Under the pieces are notes generated by a model, which saw only the letters and a list, made by a program, of their open reading frames with translations, was not told the origin of the DNA and did not search any database. Shown one piece after another: positions 8,491 to 18,042 of a stretch of DNA of 64,000 nucleotides; within the stretch, counting starts at the first letter, position 1; each line of letters begins with the position of its first letter. The DNA lies in contig JASFOJ010000006.1 of the NCBI GenBank assembly GCA_050116575.1, positions 1 through 64,000 of the forward strand, in the 5' to 3' direction. The DNA comes from JAKEGK01 sp050116575. GTDB lineage: Bacteria; Pseudomonadota; Gammaproteobacteria; SZUA-152. Both the position numbers and the translations under genes were made by a program.

Positions 8491-9105
8491 ATGACCGTAA
8501 GCACAACCACTACTTTACCGACAACAACGATCACAAAAAGATTCGCCGCTGCTGTGTTCATCGTCTTGTGCAGCGTACTGGCCACCAGCGGCTGTAGTGA
8601 CGACCATCAGGCAGAACCCACAACTCAGGATACAACCAGCACACCACCCTCGCCCGCTCAAACCGCAGAAAATACAACATCTGAATCAGAATCAGAGCAA
8701 CCACCGGCCGCAACCGGCGGGGAACAGGAACCCATGGAGACCGCCAAAACTGAATCAACCCCGGCGGAAACTGAACCTGCCACGACCCCGTCCGCCGAAA
8801 CGCAACAAACCGCTGCCAGTGCTGGAGATCACGGCGACATGCTGGCATTGGCCCGCAAAAGTGGATGCCTTGCCTGCCACAGCGTCGATAAAAAAATCGT
8901 GGGACCGGCCTGGAAAGATGTCTCCAAACGCTACGCCGGCAAGGCCGACATTCGCTCCCAGTTAATCGAAAAAATTTCCAAGGGTGGACGCGGCAACTGG
9001 ACCGAGGTCGTGGGCAATGTCGCCATGCCGCCCTATTATCCCCGTGTCACCAAGGAAAACATCGGCAAACTGGTCGATTTCGTGCTATCCCTGGCCAAAT
9101 CATAA
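8491..9105 (+). CDS. Lipoprotein c-type cytochrome with long acidic linker
   Basis: A 204-residue monohaem cytochrome c of class I. After a hydrophobic signal with a lipobox-like LATSGCS (Cys about 35) comes an approximately 75-residue linker of Thr, Glu, Pro and Ser, then the haem domain. Haem attachment is CLACH (Cys126, Cys129, His130), and the likely distal ligand is Met179 in AMPPYY. The VGPAWKDVSKRYAG segment resembles cytochrome c-551/c5-type domains. It is probably a lipid-tethered electron carrier facing the periplasm, the linker giving reach. No oxidase or reductase gene lies beside it. Confidence 0.88.
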   Translation: MTVSTTTTLPTTTITKRFAAAVFIVLCSVLATSGCSDDHQAEPTTQDTTSTPPSPAQTAENTTSESESEQPPAATGGEQEPMETAKTESTPAETEPATTPSAETQQTAASAGDHGDMLALARKSGCLACHSVDKKIVGPAWKDVSKRYAGKADIRSQLIEKISKGGRGNWTEVVGNVAMPPYYPRVTKENIGKLVDFVLSLAKS

Positions 9106-9140
9106 ATCGGGCGACGATACTCATCTGACGTTGTAATACC

Positions 9141-9166
9141 GGCCGGCAACGTAATCGTTGCCGGCC
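9141..9166. terminator. GC-rich 11-bp hairpin after the cytochrome c gene
   Basis: Arms ggccggcaacg (9141-9151) and cgttgccggcc (9156-9166) pair perfectly around taat, about 35 bp after the cytochrome stop codon. No U-run follows directly, so it is only a candidate terminator or mRNA-stabilising hairpin. Confidence 0.4.
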
Positions 9167-9402
9167 GATTGCCTATTCTCAGGCAGCCTAATTTCGGCAA
9201 ATAAATTTCAGCAGACAATGCATTCACAGATCGTGACCGTTTTCGGATCAATGACGCTACAACTTCGGCGTTCAGTTTTGGTTCAGCTTCGCTATTCACT
9301 GTCATTTTTTTTTCCGCCTACCGACGGTTATCACCCCTTGGCGCGTTTACCCCATAACGCGGGGTGAAAGATGTTGATATAAATAACCGTGAAGGAGGCC
9401 CT

Positions 9403-10047
9403 ATGAAAAACACCAAAAACGTATTCGTTGCTGCGGCGACTATTCTGATGCTGGGATTTTCGTCCACGATCCTGGCGGGTCACGCTGATCGAGACAATCG
9501 CGGTGATCGTCATTATTCTGACCGGCACTACCAGGATCGGCACCACCACAACCGCCGCCACCATGACGCCTATGCCAGGGTTGTACATGTTAAACCGATC
9601 TACAAGCGTGTTCGCGTTGCCGTACCGGAACAACATTGCCGTCATCGCGAAGTTAGAAAACCGGTCGTGCGGCATATCCATCGTCACGATGGCGGTGATA
9701 TCGTTGCAGGTGGCATCATCGGCGGCATTATCGGCCACGAACTTGGCAGGGGCCGCGATCAGGGACTGGCTACCGTCACAGGGGCGCTCATTGGATCGGC
9801 AATCGCGCACGAAGCCAATAGTCAATATTACACAACAGGGGAATATCGCGTAGAGCACAACCGTCATTGCCGGACCGAAATGCGGTATCACACCGAGCGC
9901 AGACTAATCGGCTACCGTGTTAAGTACCGCTACAGGGGAGACATTTACGTTACGCGCATGGACTATCATCCGGGCAAACGGATTCGAATCGACCGCCATG
10001 GCGATAGACATGGCCATTCTGGCGGAAAACACAGAAAACGTTTCTAG
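9403..10047 (+). CDS. Exported His-rich glycine-zipper protein
   Basis: Start ATG 9403 follows a strong gaaggagg. The 214-residue product has a signal peptide ending about STILAG, then a His/Arg/Asp-rich stretch (RHYSDRHYQDRHHHNRR), a glycine-zipper segment (about 106-140: VAGGIIGGIIGHELGRG and LIGSAIAHEA) of the type seen in 17-kDa-antigen/YMGG proteins, and a basic C-terminus with repeated YR pairs and His. The central part, EQHCRHREVRKPV, is typical of this exported glycine-zipper group. Probably periplasmic or outer-membrane associated. The His-rich segment may bind metal, which is inference. Confidence 0.7.
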   Translation: MKNTKNVFVAAATILMLGFSSTILAGHADRDNRGDRHYSDRHYQDRHHHNRRHHDAYARVVHVKPIYKRVRVAVPEQHCRHREVRKPVVRHIHRHDGGDIVAGGIIGGIIGHELGRGRDQGLATVTGALIGSAIAHEANSQYYTTGEYRVEHNRHCRTEMRYHTERRLIGYRVKYRYRGDIYVTRMDYHPGKRIRIDRHGDRHGHSGGKHRKRF

Positions 10048-10099
10048 TTTCCCAGAAAGCCTTTTCAAATGATTCAGCCTGTCATTACGACAACTACAA

Positions 10100-10133
10100 G
10101 ATCCACCCAATGCGCAACAACATTGGGTGGATC
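10100..10133. terminator. Perfect 13-bp hairpin between convergent genes
   Basis: Arms gatccacccaatg (10100-10112) and cattgggtggatc (10121-10133) with an 8-nt loop lie between the glycine-zipper gene and the oppositely oriented HPP gene. Position and symmetry suggest a bidirectional terminator, although U-tracts are missing. Confidence 0.5.
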
Positions 10134-10210
10134 ATTGATTTCACATAGTTTTCACATTGGTTCCACAGTCTTTCTACATACGGACCATAATGAGTTAACG
10201 AATCAAAAGT

Positions 10211-11143
10211 TTACTCAACATTTTTCCAACCGTCGTCGGTTTTGGTCACTTCGTAGCGGGCCCATTTGGCAAACTGGACGCGGGTAATTACTTCGCTACC
10301 TGTTGATTGGCGCTGATGGCTCACAACCTTATAAATCACCCTGTCCCTGGCTGCGTCACTGCTCGGCGATTCATCGATGATTTGCCTTACTTCGAGTCGA
10401 TCGCCGTCAAGACCATTGGAATAGTACCGCGCCAGTCGAATCTGCGAAGGTAATAGATGGGACTGCTGATAATTGTGTACGGACAGGTTAACCAAACGCG
10501 CCAAGTCCTCCTCATTAACGTCAACGTATAGATCCAGTTGTTTCATCGCCTGCCGTAAATCATCCGAGGTAAACAACGAGGATACTTGTAACTGGTGCAT
10601 CCGGTCTTTGATAAGCCGCCGCATCAAATAAACCGGATAACGCCGCCACCGGAAGGCAAAATTAATGACAATGGCCAATATCAATATCATTACCGCATTC
10701 ACCAGAATCGGCGTCATCACATAGTGGTACCCCATGGCCTGCAGTTCGGGACCACCGATGACGGCAGCCACCGCTGTGGCCCCACCCGGCGGATGTATGC
10801 AGCCCAGGTAGTACATAAACAATATGGCTAGCCCTACCGCGGCGGATGTCGCCATGGCGATATCCGGTATGTAACGCGCGCAGGTGACCCCCACCAGCCC
10901 GGAGATAACCTGCCCGCCTACCAACGACCACGGTTGGGTGACGTTTACGTGAGGCAAGGCAAATACCAATACCGCGGATGCACCCAGCGAAGCCACCACA
11001 AGGTAAGCTTCAGAACCCAGAACATAGTTGCAGATAACTATAGTTAACAGGACGCCGATAAATCCCCCGACGGCGGACACCCATTTTTCGGTATGACTGG
11101 TGGTTGATGGCTCCAGGCCAATGAATTTTAATAGTTCTTTCAT
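10211..11143 (-). CDS. HPP family membrane protein with C-terminal soluble domain
   Basis: The N-terminal 175 residues form an HPP domain with about five membrane segments and its landmarks GASAVLVFALPHVNVTQPW, GGQVISGLVG and IHPPGGATAVAAVIGG. HPP proteins have been linked to nitrite transport in plastids and cyanobacteria; the role in this lineage is not established. Residues about 180-310 form a soluble extension not recognised here. It starts with basic residues (RRLIKDRMHQ), then mixed helices and strands, and ends with TRVQFAKWARYEVTKTDDGW. The 310-residue length is well above bare HPP proteins. Spacer 11144-11737 lies upstream. Confidence 0.88.
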   Translation of the reverse strand: MKELLKFIGLEPSTTSHTEKWVSAVGGFIGVLLTIVICNYVLGSEAYLVVASLGASAVLVFALPHVNVTQPWSLVGGQVISGLVGVTCARYIPDIAMATSAAVGLAILFMYYLGCIHPPGGATAVAAVIGGPELQAMGYHYVMTPILVNAVMILILAIVINFAFRWRRYPVYLMRRLIKDRMHQLQVSSLFTSDDLRQAMKQLDLYVDVNEEDLARLVNLSVHNYQQSHLLPSQIRLARYYSNGLDGDRLEVRQIIDESPSSDAARDRVIYKVVSHQRQSTGSEVITRVQFAKWARYEVTKTDDGWKNVE

Positions 11144-11737
11144 GGTAAATTAACCCGGTTATTACAAAATACTACTCGGTAAAGGCGCGGTTGACCCTGC
11201 AAAACAGATACTCTGCGCGTTTTTACGCGCTTGACCTGAATCATGGTTTCCCATTTATGCAATAGTGGGGTTAACTGACAGACGCCGTTTTCGGCAGTAT
11301 TCTTTTAGCAGTTATTTTAATTTTATCCAGTCTTCTAAAAGTCAATTGATACAGCCTGAACCGTTAACGCAATGCTGGACGGTTAAGACGCATTTTTGCA
11401 GCTAACTATTCCGTCAATCAATAGTATCGATTTTATAAATTTACACGGCTCGTTATATCATCGCTGCTTATCGATCAACTATAGCCTAATTATGATTTTG
11501 CGGCATGATTATTGTGGCGTCGTCAATCGATGATATATAGACGGTTTGTTTATCCCGTAACTGTAAAACCAAACAAACCCAAGCCCGTTTAGGGCTGCCA
11601 GCCTGACGCCTGCGCGGCAGTTTGATATGTAAATCTAGGCGATAAAAGAGTAAAATTCCACTAAACTTGACATAAGGGCGGTCGCAAGCCGCGCCCGGTT
11701 GATACATTGACAATACTCGGTAAACTTTTCGACGCTC
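11144..11737. other. Divergent intergenic region, no supported gene
   Basis: About 590 bp separate the HPP gene (left, minus) from the membrane protein gene (right, plus). A minus-strand frame at 11486-11749 overlaps the start of the next gene, has no recognisable motif and is not called. Promoters for both flanking genes should lie here, but no confident -35/-10 pair was found. Confidence 0.3.
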
Positions 11738-12655
11738 ATGAATAGACATGCTTCTGAATCAATTGGCCAGCCGGCGCCGCTGAAAAGCTACCACATCCGC
11801 TCCATGCAGTTAGCGATCTTTGCCGTTGGCCTAACCGCGATGGTGGTGGCGGGCTGGTACCTGATCGAAGGCATGTTACATTTCTCCGGTGACGCGGCAT
11901 CGAAACGGGTGTTTATCGCTGCCGGCATTATTTTTCAGATCACCGAGTCTATTTGTTTTATTTCGGCGGCAGCATTGAGTTCCAGACACCTTTACTGGCG
12001 CGTTATCCTTTTTGCAATGGGTTGTGTTCTGTTTTTCTTTAGCATTACGGTAATGACCCTGGCGCAAAAAGCGACGCTGCAAAGCGGCGAAAATGAAACC
12101 ATTGCCTTGAATGATAAAATAGAGGCAACCAGGGCGCAGATTGGCAGCCTGAATGACACCATTGCCGCCTATCGCCTTAACGCAAAGAAACAGAGCCAAT
12201 CCATCTATGCCAACAGCCGGGAACTGGGACAGGATTCGCTTAACCGGGCGACGGAACTGGAACAACAAAAAAAGGCGCTGTCCGATAAATTGTTCCAATT
12301 GCAAAGTTCCCGTCGCCAGACATCCAGTGATTTCTTTCAACAACTGGAGACTGTTACCGGGCTACCTGCCTCGCAAACGGAGTTCTATTTCCTGGTATCA
12401 CGTTCACTGCTTCTGGAACTGTGTGGAATCCTGCTGTTATCGTTTGCCGCCCATTTGAAGGCGCCCAAAAACACTTTAAAACATGGCCCCGCGCTCGCTA
12501 TCGAACGACAACGCGACACAATTGACAGACCTAAAGCCGTATTTACCCGTAATAAGCAGCGAGAAATAACGCCGTCGCTGGTCAACAGCGGTCATTGGGC
12601 CAGTTCCCACATTCAGGTACTGAAGCAAAAAAGCCGCACAAGTGATCCACAATAA
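11738..12655 (+). CDS. Hypothetical membrane protein with coiled coil
   Basis: Not recognised as a known family. The 305 residues contain three hydrophobic segments near the N-terminus (about 25-46, 62-80 and 88-107), then a polar helical stretch (about 110-190) with heptad-like spacing (LNDKIEATRAQIGSLNDTI, LEQQKKALSDKLFQLQ). A further membrane segment follows (about 215-240, VSRSLLLELCGILLLSFAA), and a basic tail. The layout suggests two membrane regions flanking a coiled coil on one side of the membrane. It stands alone, with long spacers either side. Confidence 0.7.
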   Translation: MNRHASESIGQPAPLKSYHIRSMQLAIFAVGLTAMVVAGWYLIEGMLHFSGDAASKRVFIAAGIIFQITESICFISAAALSSRHLYWRVILFAMGCVLFFFSITVMTLAQKATLQSGENETIALNDKIEATRAQIGSLNDTIAAYRLNAKKQSQSIYANSRELGQDSLNRATELEQQKKALSDKLFQLQSSRRQTSSDFFQQLETVTGLPASQTEFYFLVSRSLLLELCGILLLSFAAHLKAPKNTLKHGPALAIERQRDTIDRPKAVFTRNKQREITPSLVNSGHWASSHIQVLKQKSRTSDPQ

Positions 12656-13332
12656 CTGACCAGTTAACCCCAAATAGCTCGCCCAGCCGTCAACGTTCGT
12701 CTGCAATATCACCAAACGTGAACCCGTTGCTGCAGTTCAATCACGCACGATTGCTCACATGACATCCAGTTGTCGCCTAATATAGAACGTTGCTTTATAT
12801 CACTCTATGACAAACACCAACTGTGATTAACGGCAACATAATATATAACCAATGCCCTTAATTTTTTATCATTACATAAGATCGTTATATTAATCAATTT
12901 ACTGATATTTTTCAGATGGTTATGCGATCTCTATGCTGCCATAGAGGACGCAAAAAGAATTTACGAATAAATCTATTCAAGTATTGCTAATTTTTATTTT
13001 TCAGCCGATACTATGCCGCTGAGCAGGATCGGGGGCTCAATTGGTGCCACAAGGATTTATTAACGCCGGCACACAATGCTTATTACTACTTTATTTCAGT
13101 CACGGGCAGGCAGTCATAACAAAACAATCCCATTTGCCGTGACAGATCAATCAGACTTGTAACACAAAATAAAAGTACATATCAAAATTGCCCCTAACAA
13201 CTCCTGTCCGAGTTGTGACAATTGGTTTTTTAAAGCGCGGGTTATCTGTAACGCGTTTACCAATAACCCCTTAACCGTTTTCCGCTCGTAAAAACCGGCC
13301 ATAAAAGGAGACAGACGTAAGGGGGATGTCTT
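12656..13332. other. Long AT-rich spacer, nothing recognised
   Basis: About 675 bp before the Sel1-repeat gene. No frame with coding character, RNA gene or clear riboswitch was found. A purine-rich taaggggga lies just before the TTG start of the next gene. Confidence 0.3.
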
Positions 13333-15153
13333 TTGCTTATTCGTGTAGTATGTAACTTCGTAACCGCCATTTCTTCCAATTGTCGAACTAACGGCGCAAT
13401 ATATTACGGGCTCCTGGCAACGTTGGGGCTCGCATGCCTGCTGTCTTTTAATGTTCACGCGGAATCTTTTGAAACATCCATCGATTACACCATGCACAAA
13501 CTTGCGACGGAATATAACGACCCGTCCGCGCAATACCTGGTAGGTCGCAATTATTTCAAAGGAAAATCCGTCGAGAAGAATATTAAGGAAGCAATTAAAT
13601 GGTTCGAAATGGCGGCCAAACAAGGCCACGTACGCTCGCAGTACCAATTAGGTAAAATCTACTTGTATGGGAAAGGTATAAAAACCGACCGTAAAAAGGC
13701 TTATTTTTATCTTTCCAAAGCGGCGGAGCAAAACCACCTGGAGTCCCAGTACGAACTGGGCAATTACTATCTGCAGGGCAATCCCAACCAGCGCCAATAC
13801 GAGAAAGCCGTTAAATGGTTTCGCCGTGCGGCCAATCATGACCATGTGCGCTCAACATACATGCTCGGCAAGCTCACCTACGAAGGCAAAGGCACCAAGC
13901 GTAATATCGAAAAAGCCAGGCAGTTGTTAAAACTGGCGTCGGATACGGGGCTGCCGGATGCTACAAAGTATCTGGCTAAAATCGACGAACCTGGAGGGCA
14001 TCATCCTGATGTCGCTGAAGGCGATAGCGACGACAGCCTTGATGGTTTCCACGAGATAGAGCAAAGAGGCGGTCTATCCGTTGTTTCATTGACACCCGGT
14101 GACTACTACAAACAAGGTATCGAGTACCTTACCGAAGGCAGTAAACACAACGATAAAGCGACACTGCACAAAGCCGCGCTGGCATTTCAGAAAGCAGCCA
14201 AACAAGGGCATGGCAAAGCACAATACCAACTGTCTAAATTGTATAAACAGGGTATTGGCGTCAAACAAAGCGAAGAAATGCACAGACAATGGCTGGCCAA
14301 AGCGGCCGAAGCCGGCGTTCGCAGCGCGAAACGCGATCTCGAGGTGCTACAGACACATAACGTACCCGTAAAGCCGCTGGACGCACAAAAAGATCCCGAC
14401 GAGTTGTACACACTGGCAATGAAATATTATAACGGCGACGGTGTACCCATGGATCAAGGCAAGGCAGCAAGTCTGCTCACTGAGGCAGCCAATCAGAATC
14501 ATGCCGATGCGCAATACCAATTGGGGGTTATGTATCGGGCAGGTATTGGTGTTGCCAAAAGTTACGACAAAGCCAAACACTGGCTGCAAAAAGCTTACCA
14601 AAACGAAATCGCATCCGCTCAATTGGCGCTGAAGGCGATGGAACACGAAGAGCAGCAGCCGGCTGCATCCGTTCCGGTGTCAATAAAGGCACAAAAACAA
14701 AGTGATGACCCACTAACATCACAATTAATTGCAAAACAGTCATCGCCGATTTACCCCTTTTTGAAGGATGCCCGCGACGGTGATGCCCAGGCGCAATACA
14801 AGCTTGGCCTGACTTTCCTCAAGGGTGGTAATGGCATCGAGCGCGATATTGATGAAGCGCTCAAGTGGTTAAAATCTTCGGCACGTAACAATAATATTGC
14901 CGCGAATCTTAAACTGGGAATGTTGTATTACAAAGGAATTGATGTCGAACGGGATTATCGGTCCGCCGCAAACTGGTTGGAGAAAGCCGCTAAAAGCGGT
15001 AATGCCACTGCCCAGTACATGATGGGAAACTTTTATCGCAAAGGCCTCGGAGTGGATAAAAACAACACCACTGCGATTAAATGGTACCGCAAGGCCGCCA
15101 ACCAGGGTCATCGGGAAGCGCGTAAACGCCTGGGCGGATGCCGTATCTGCTAA
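13333..15153 (+). CDS. Exported Sel1-like repeat protein
   Basis: A 606-residue protein with about ten Sel1/TPR-like repeats (pattern AQYxLGxxYxxGxGVxxDxxKAxxWxxKAAxxG), in an N-terminal block (about 55-220), a middle block (about 255-450) and a C-terminal block (about 480-600), joined by polar linkers. A hydrophobic segment (about 24-42, ending NVHA-ES) marks a signal peptide, so the repeats probably act in the periplasm as a protein-binding scaffold. The frame opens with TTG at 13333, six bases after a strong purine run; the nearby ATG 13326 is out of frame. A porin-like gene follows 60 bp downstream and may be co-transcribed. Binding partners are unknown. Confidence 0.85.
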   Translation: MLIRVVCNFVTAISSNCRTNGAIYYGLLATLGLACLLSFNVHAESFETSIDYTMHKLATEYNDPSAQYLVGRNYFKGKSVEKNIKEAIKWFEMAAKQGHVRSQYQLGKIYLYGKGIKTDRKKAYFYLSKAAEQNHLESQYELGNYYLQGNPNQRQYEKAVKWFRRAANHDHVRSTYMLGKLTYEGKGTKRNIEKARQLLKLASDTGLPDATKYLAKIDEPGGHHPDVAEGDSDDSLDGFHEIEQRGGLSVVSLTPGDYYKQGIEYLTEGSKHNDKATLHKAALAFQKAAKQGHGKAQYQLSKLYKQGIGVKQSEEMHRQWLAKAAEAGVRSAKRDLEVLQTHNVPVKPLDAQKDPDELYTLAMKYYNGDGVPMDQGKAASLLTEAANQNHADAQYQLGVMYRAGIGVAKSYDKAKHWLQKAYQNEIASAQLALKAMEHEEQQPAASVPVSIKAQKQSDDPLTSQLIAKQSSPIYPFLKDARDGDAQAQYKLGLTFLKGGNGIERDIDEALKWLKSSARNNNIAANLKLGMLYYKGIDVERDYRSAANWLEKAAKSGNATAQYMMGNFYRKGLGVDKNNTTAIKWYRKAANQGHREARKRLGGCRIC

Positions 15154-15212
15154 CTCTCTTATTGCTATCTACCAACAATCACGAATAACAACAACCACGA
15201 TAGGATATCGTT

Positions 15213-16307
15213 ATGATCAGGCATTACTCTTACTTTTACCTTGTAATCGTTATATTACTCGTATCTTTCAGCGGTACGGTCGGGGCACTTGAGTTTAGTG
15301 GTTTTGCCAGCGCCACGTACGTTTCCGGTGACGACGAGGAAAACAATTTTGCGCTGGGCAAGGCGGAACTAATTACCGAACACAATCTCAGCGACAAAAC
15401 TTACGGCATTCTTGATATTGTGTTCGAAACGGAAGGTGGCGAAACCATACCCGAGATTGAGCGGCTTTCGATAAATCACACGGTAAACAATCTATTCGAG
15501 ATTGGCGCCGGACGTTATATGGAACCACTGGGATTCTGGAACCATAATTTTGCTCATGGCTCGCTGGCACAACACACAGTCTCGCGACCGTATTTACTGG
15601 AAATTGAGCAGGATGAGAAAGGCTTTCTACCCTCTCACCTTATCGGACTGTTAATACAAGGCGAGACAGATTCATGGAGCTATCAGTTTTCCATGGCTAA
15701 CGGCAGTGGTATCGACTCCAGTAACGCCGCCTCACCAACCGGTTCAGCGCGTGTATTTCCTTTGAACAGTGAATCCCCCGGTGATGCGTTAACCACGCTG
15801 CTGCGCACCACGTACATAGCCAGCGACAGCCTGGAAATCGGCCTGACACTGAGTTCGCACGAGTATATCGAAACCAGTGACGCTGGCCTGGTCAACAAAG
15901 GGGAATCCTTGTTCAAACAGTCTTTTGTCTCGATGGATTTTAACTATAACCTGGCGTCGTTTTACCTGTTCGGGGAAGGCTATTACATGCAGTATGACGA
16001 CAATGCCGATATGACCACGGTCACGCCCAATCCGGATACTTATAACGCGACCGCCTATTACATACAATTCGGCTACCGCGCCACCCAAAAACTGACATTG
16101 GTTTCGCGTTATGAGTCACTGGATTTTGACAAAGATGCAACGCTTTTTGACATCCAAAAAATCGAACCACAAACCCATACCGTTCTCGGGTTTAACTACG
16201 CACTGGAACCCAGTAACTCGATCCGCTTTGAAGCACAGCAAATCGATCCTGATACAGGTGATTCGAACACGGTTTATTACCTGCAATGGTTTTTCTATAT
16301 GCTGTAA
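15213..16307 (+). CDS. Porin-like outer-membrane beta-barrel protein
   Basis: A 364-residue protein with a signal peptide (cleavage near VGA-LEF). The mature chain starts with LEFSGFASATYVSG, a typical first strand of proteobacterial porin-like barrels, and continues with alternating aromatic/hydrophobic strands and acidic loops. The C-terminus ends YYLQWFFYML, strand-like but lacking the usual final Phe. It probably forms a channel or receptor in the outer membrane; the substrate cannot be read from sequence. It lies 60 bp after the Sel1 gene and ends at a strong terminator. Confidence 0.75.
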   Translation: MIRHYSYFYLVIVILLVSFSGTVGALEFSGFASATYVSGDDEENNFALGKAELITEHNLSDKTYGILDIVFETEGGETIPEIERLSINHTVNNLFEIGAGRYMEPLGFWNHNFAHGSLAQHTVSRPYLLEIEQDEKGFLPSHLIGLLIQGETDSWSYQFSMANGSGIDSSNAASPTGSARVFPLNSESPGDALTTLLRTTYIASDSLEIGLTLSSHEYIETSDAGLVNKGESLFKQSFVSMDFNYNLASFYLFGEGYYMQYDDNADMTTVTPNPDTYNATAYYIQFGYRATQKLTLVSRYESLDFDKDATLFDIQKIEPQTHTVLGFNYALEPSNSIRFEAQQIDPDTGDSNTVYYLQWFFYML

Positions 16308-16335
16308 AAAACCACGCCACCGCATAAAACCCAAT

Positions 16336-16373
16336 AAAAAACCGCATCAACATATCGTTGATGCGGTTTTTTT
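16336..16373. terminator. Bidirectional intrinsic terminator
   Basis: Arms ccgcatcaac (16342-16351) and gttgatgcgg (16357-16366) with loop atatc, A-run before and T-run after. It serves both the porin gene (plus) and the desaturase gene (minus), which converge here. Confidence 0.88.
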
Positions 16374-16391
16374 ATATGATTGGTGAATCTT

Positions 16392-17567
16392 TTATATGGG
16401 CTGTAAAGAGTAGCCGCGAAGGGATTGGGCAAACTTCTGCAGCACATCAATACCCGTTTGTTCCGCTTGCACACACCATTCCTGTAACCGCGCAAGCCTT
16501 TTTGCCTGATTTTCACTGGAGCGGGTCAGGATTTCCTTCAGCTTCTGCTTGTATTGATAAACGGTTTCAAGAGCGTGGCTTTCCGCCATGGCCTGCTGCA
16601 GAATCTCCTTGGCGCGGCAGTCCAGTTTAAGGTCTTCCCGAATCATAAACCGCCTGGCGCGCTTGTACACATTACGCACTGAATTACTGGCGCTGGCACA
16701 TTCCTGCTGCACCACCGGTTTGATGACATCGCGGCCGTACAGGGCCATAACGTGAACCCGGTTACGTATCACAGCTTTAACGGTATCGAGATCCACCTTG
16801 GCTTTCGCGGGATCAAACGCGCTTTTCGGTGATACGGTACGTACCTTGGCCAGTCCCAGTAACTGCATGGTGCGAATATAAAACCAGCCGATATCAAACT
16901 CCCACCATTTGTGTGACAGGCGTGCCGAAGCGGCATAGGCATGATGATTATTGTGGAACTCTTCGCCGCCGATCAATATTCCCACGGGCATGATATTGCG
17001 CGCGGCGTCAGCAGTTTCAAAACTGCGATAACCCCAATAATGACCGATACCGTTAATGATACCGGCCGCCCAGAAGGGAATCCAGATCATTTGCACGGCA
17101 AACACGGTTATGCCGATAACACCAAACAACAGCACATCAATAACCGCCATAAGGCTAATGCCTAAAAACGGAAAACGGCTGTAAATTTTTCTTTCCAGCC
17201 AGTCATTGGGAGTCCCATGACCATAGTTACGCAGCGTTTCCGGATTTGACGCTTCGTCACGATACAGTTCAGCGCCACGCCATAATACGGTTTTGAGGCC
17301 CCGGGTTTGCGGGCTATGCGGGTCTTCCGGTGTTTCACATTTGGCGTGATGTTTACGGTGAATGGCAACCCATTGTTTGGTCACCATCCCTGTGGTCATC
17401 CACAACCAGAAACGGAAAAAATGGCTGACCAGTGGATGCAAGTTAACTGAACGATGCGCCTGGTGGCGATGCAAAAAAATGGTGACGGCGGCTATGGTAA
17501 TATGCGTCATAACGAGTAACGCTATTACTACTTCCCACCAGGATAAATTTAGTAGACCATCGAGCAT
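16392..17567 (-). CDS. Membrane fatty-acid (acyl-CoA) desaturase
   Basis: Introduces a double bond into fatty acyl chains, using a di-iron centre in the inner membrane. The three His boxes are present: HRHQAHR (about 33-39), HRKHHAKCE (about 70-78) and EEFHNNHHA (about 202-210). Hydrophobic segments sit at about 10-30, 45-62 and 133-175. After residue 225 comes an approximately 165-residue C-terminal tail with helical, charged sequence, longer than a minimal desaturase. The family sets membrane fluidity in response to temperature. The spacer upstream contains an operator-like dyad at 17756-17775. Confidence 0.88.
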   Translation of the reverse strand: MLDGLLNLSWWEVVIALLVMTHITIAAVTIFLHRHQAHRSVNLHPLVSHFFRFWLWMTTGMVTKQWVAIHRKHHAKCETPEDPHSPQTRGLKTVLWRGAELYRDEASNPETLRNYGHGTPNDWLERKIYSRFPFLGISLMAVIDVLLFGVIGITVFAVQMIWIPFWAAGIINGIGHYWGYRSFETADAARNIMPVGILIGGEEFHNNHHAYAASARLSHKWWEFDIGWFYIRTMQLLGLAKVRTVSPKSAFDPAKAKVDLDTVKAVIRNRVHVMALYGRDVIKPVVQQECASASNSVRNVYKRARRFMIREDLKLDCRAKEILQQAMAESHALETVYQYKQKLKEILTRSSENQAKRLARLQEWCVQAEQTGIDVLQKFAQSLRGYSLQPI

Positions 17568-17755
17568 GGAACTTTCCCCTTGAATTCGGAATAAAATAAC
17601 TTTAAGTGTTAATGAATGTTAATGTTTGAGGCGTCTGCTTTCTGAATAATATTGGAATGATTTCGGACAATGACTGATAATACCACTACTGCAAAATCCT
17701 TTTTAGTTAAATTCGCTTTGTTGCCGATTGGAAAATTTATCTTTGTTGTATTCTG

Positions 17756-17775
17756 TTATCGGACTGTTCCGATAA
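17756..17775. promoter_or_regulatory. Operator-like palindrome upstream of the desaturase gene
   Basis: TTATCGGA and TCCGATAA form a perfect 8-bp inverted repeat separated by CTGT. It lies in the 475-bp AT-rich divergent spacer (17568-18042), about 190 bp upstream of the desaturase start and 270 bp upstream of the exported-protein gene. Size and symmetry fit a dimeric regulator's site (for example the TetR or Rrf2 type), but the regulator is unknown. Nothing else was recognised in the spacer. Confidence 0.4.
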
Positions 17776-18042
17776 GATATTTAATAACCAATTTCTTTTT
17801 CTATCAACGATAGCTATAATTCTGATGGTCGTGTTTTCTCAACGCAATCCTTTGCAATTCAATTAGTTAAGAATAATATCTAAAATATCTATAATGTAGA
17901 TTTCATCTGATTCTTATCATTCGCTATCCATACGACACTATACTAGGAATAAAGGTTCAGACCAATGTCAGTTAATGTAAAGGATGAACTATTTATCGTA
18001 TTGCTTTATGTTACTTTCATTTACGATATTCACTGACATCAA

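Noticed and set aside
11486..11749. Minus-strand frame of 87 codons upstream of the coiled-coil membrane protein
   Set aside because: It overlaps the start of the plus-strand gene, has no recognisable motif and no convincing ribosome binding site.
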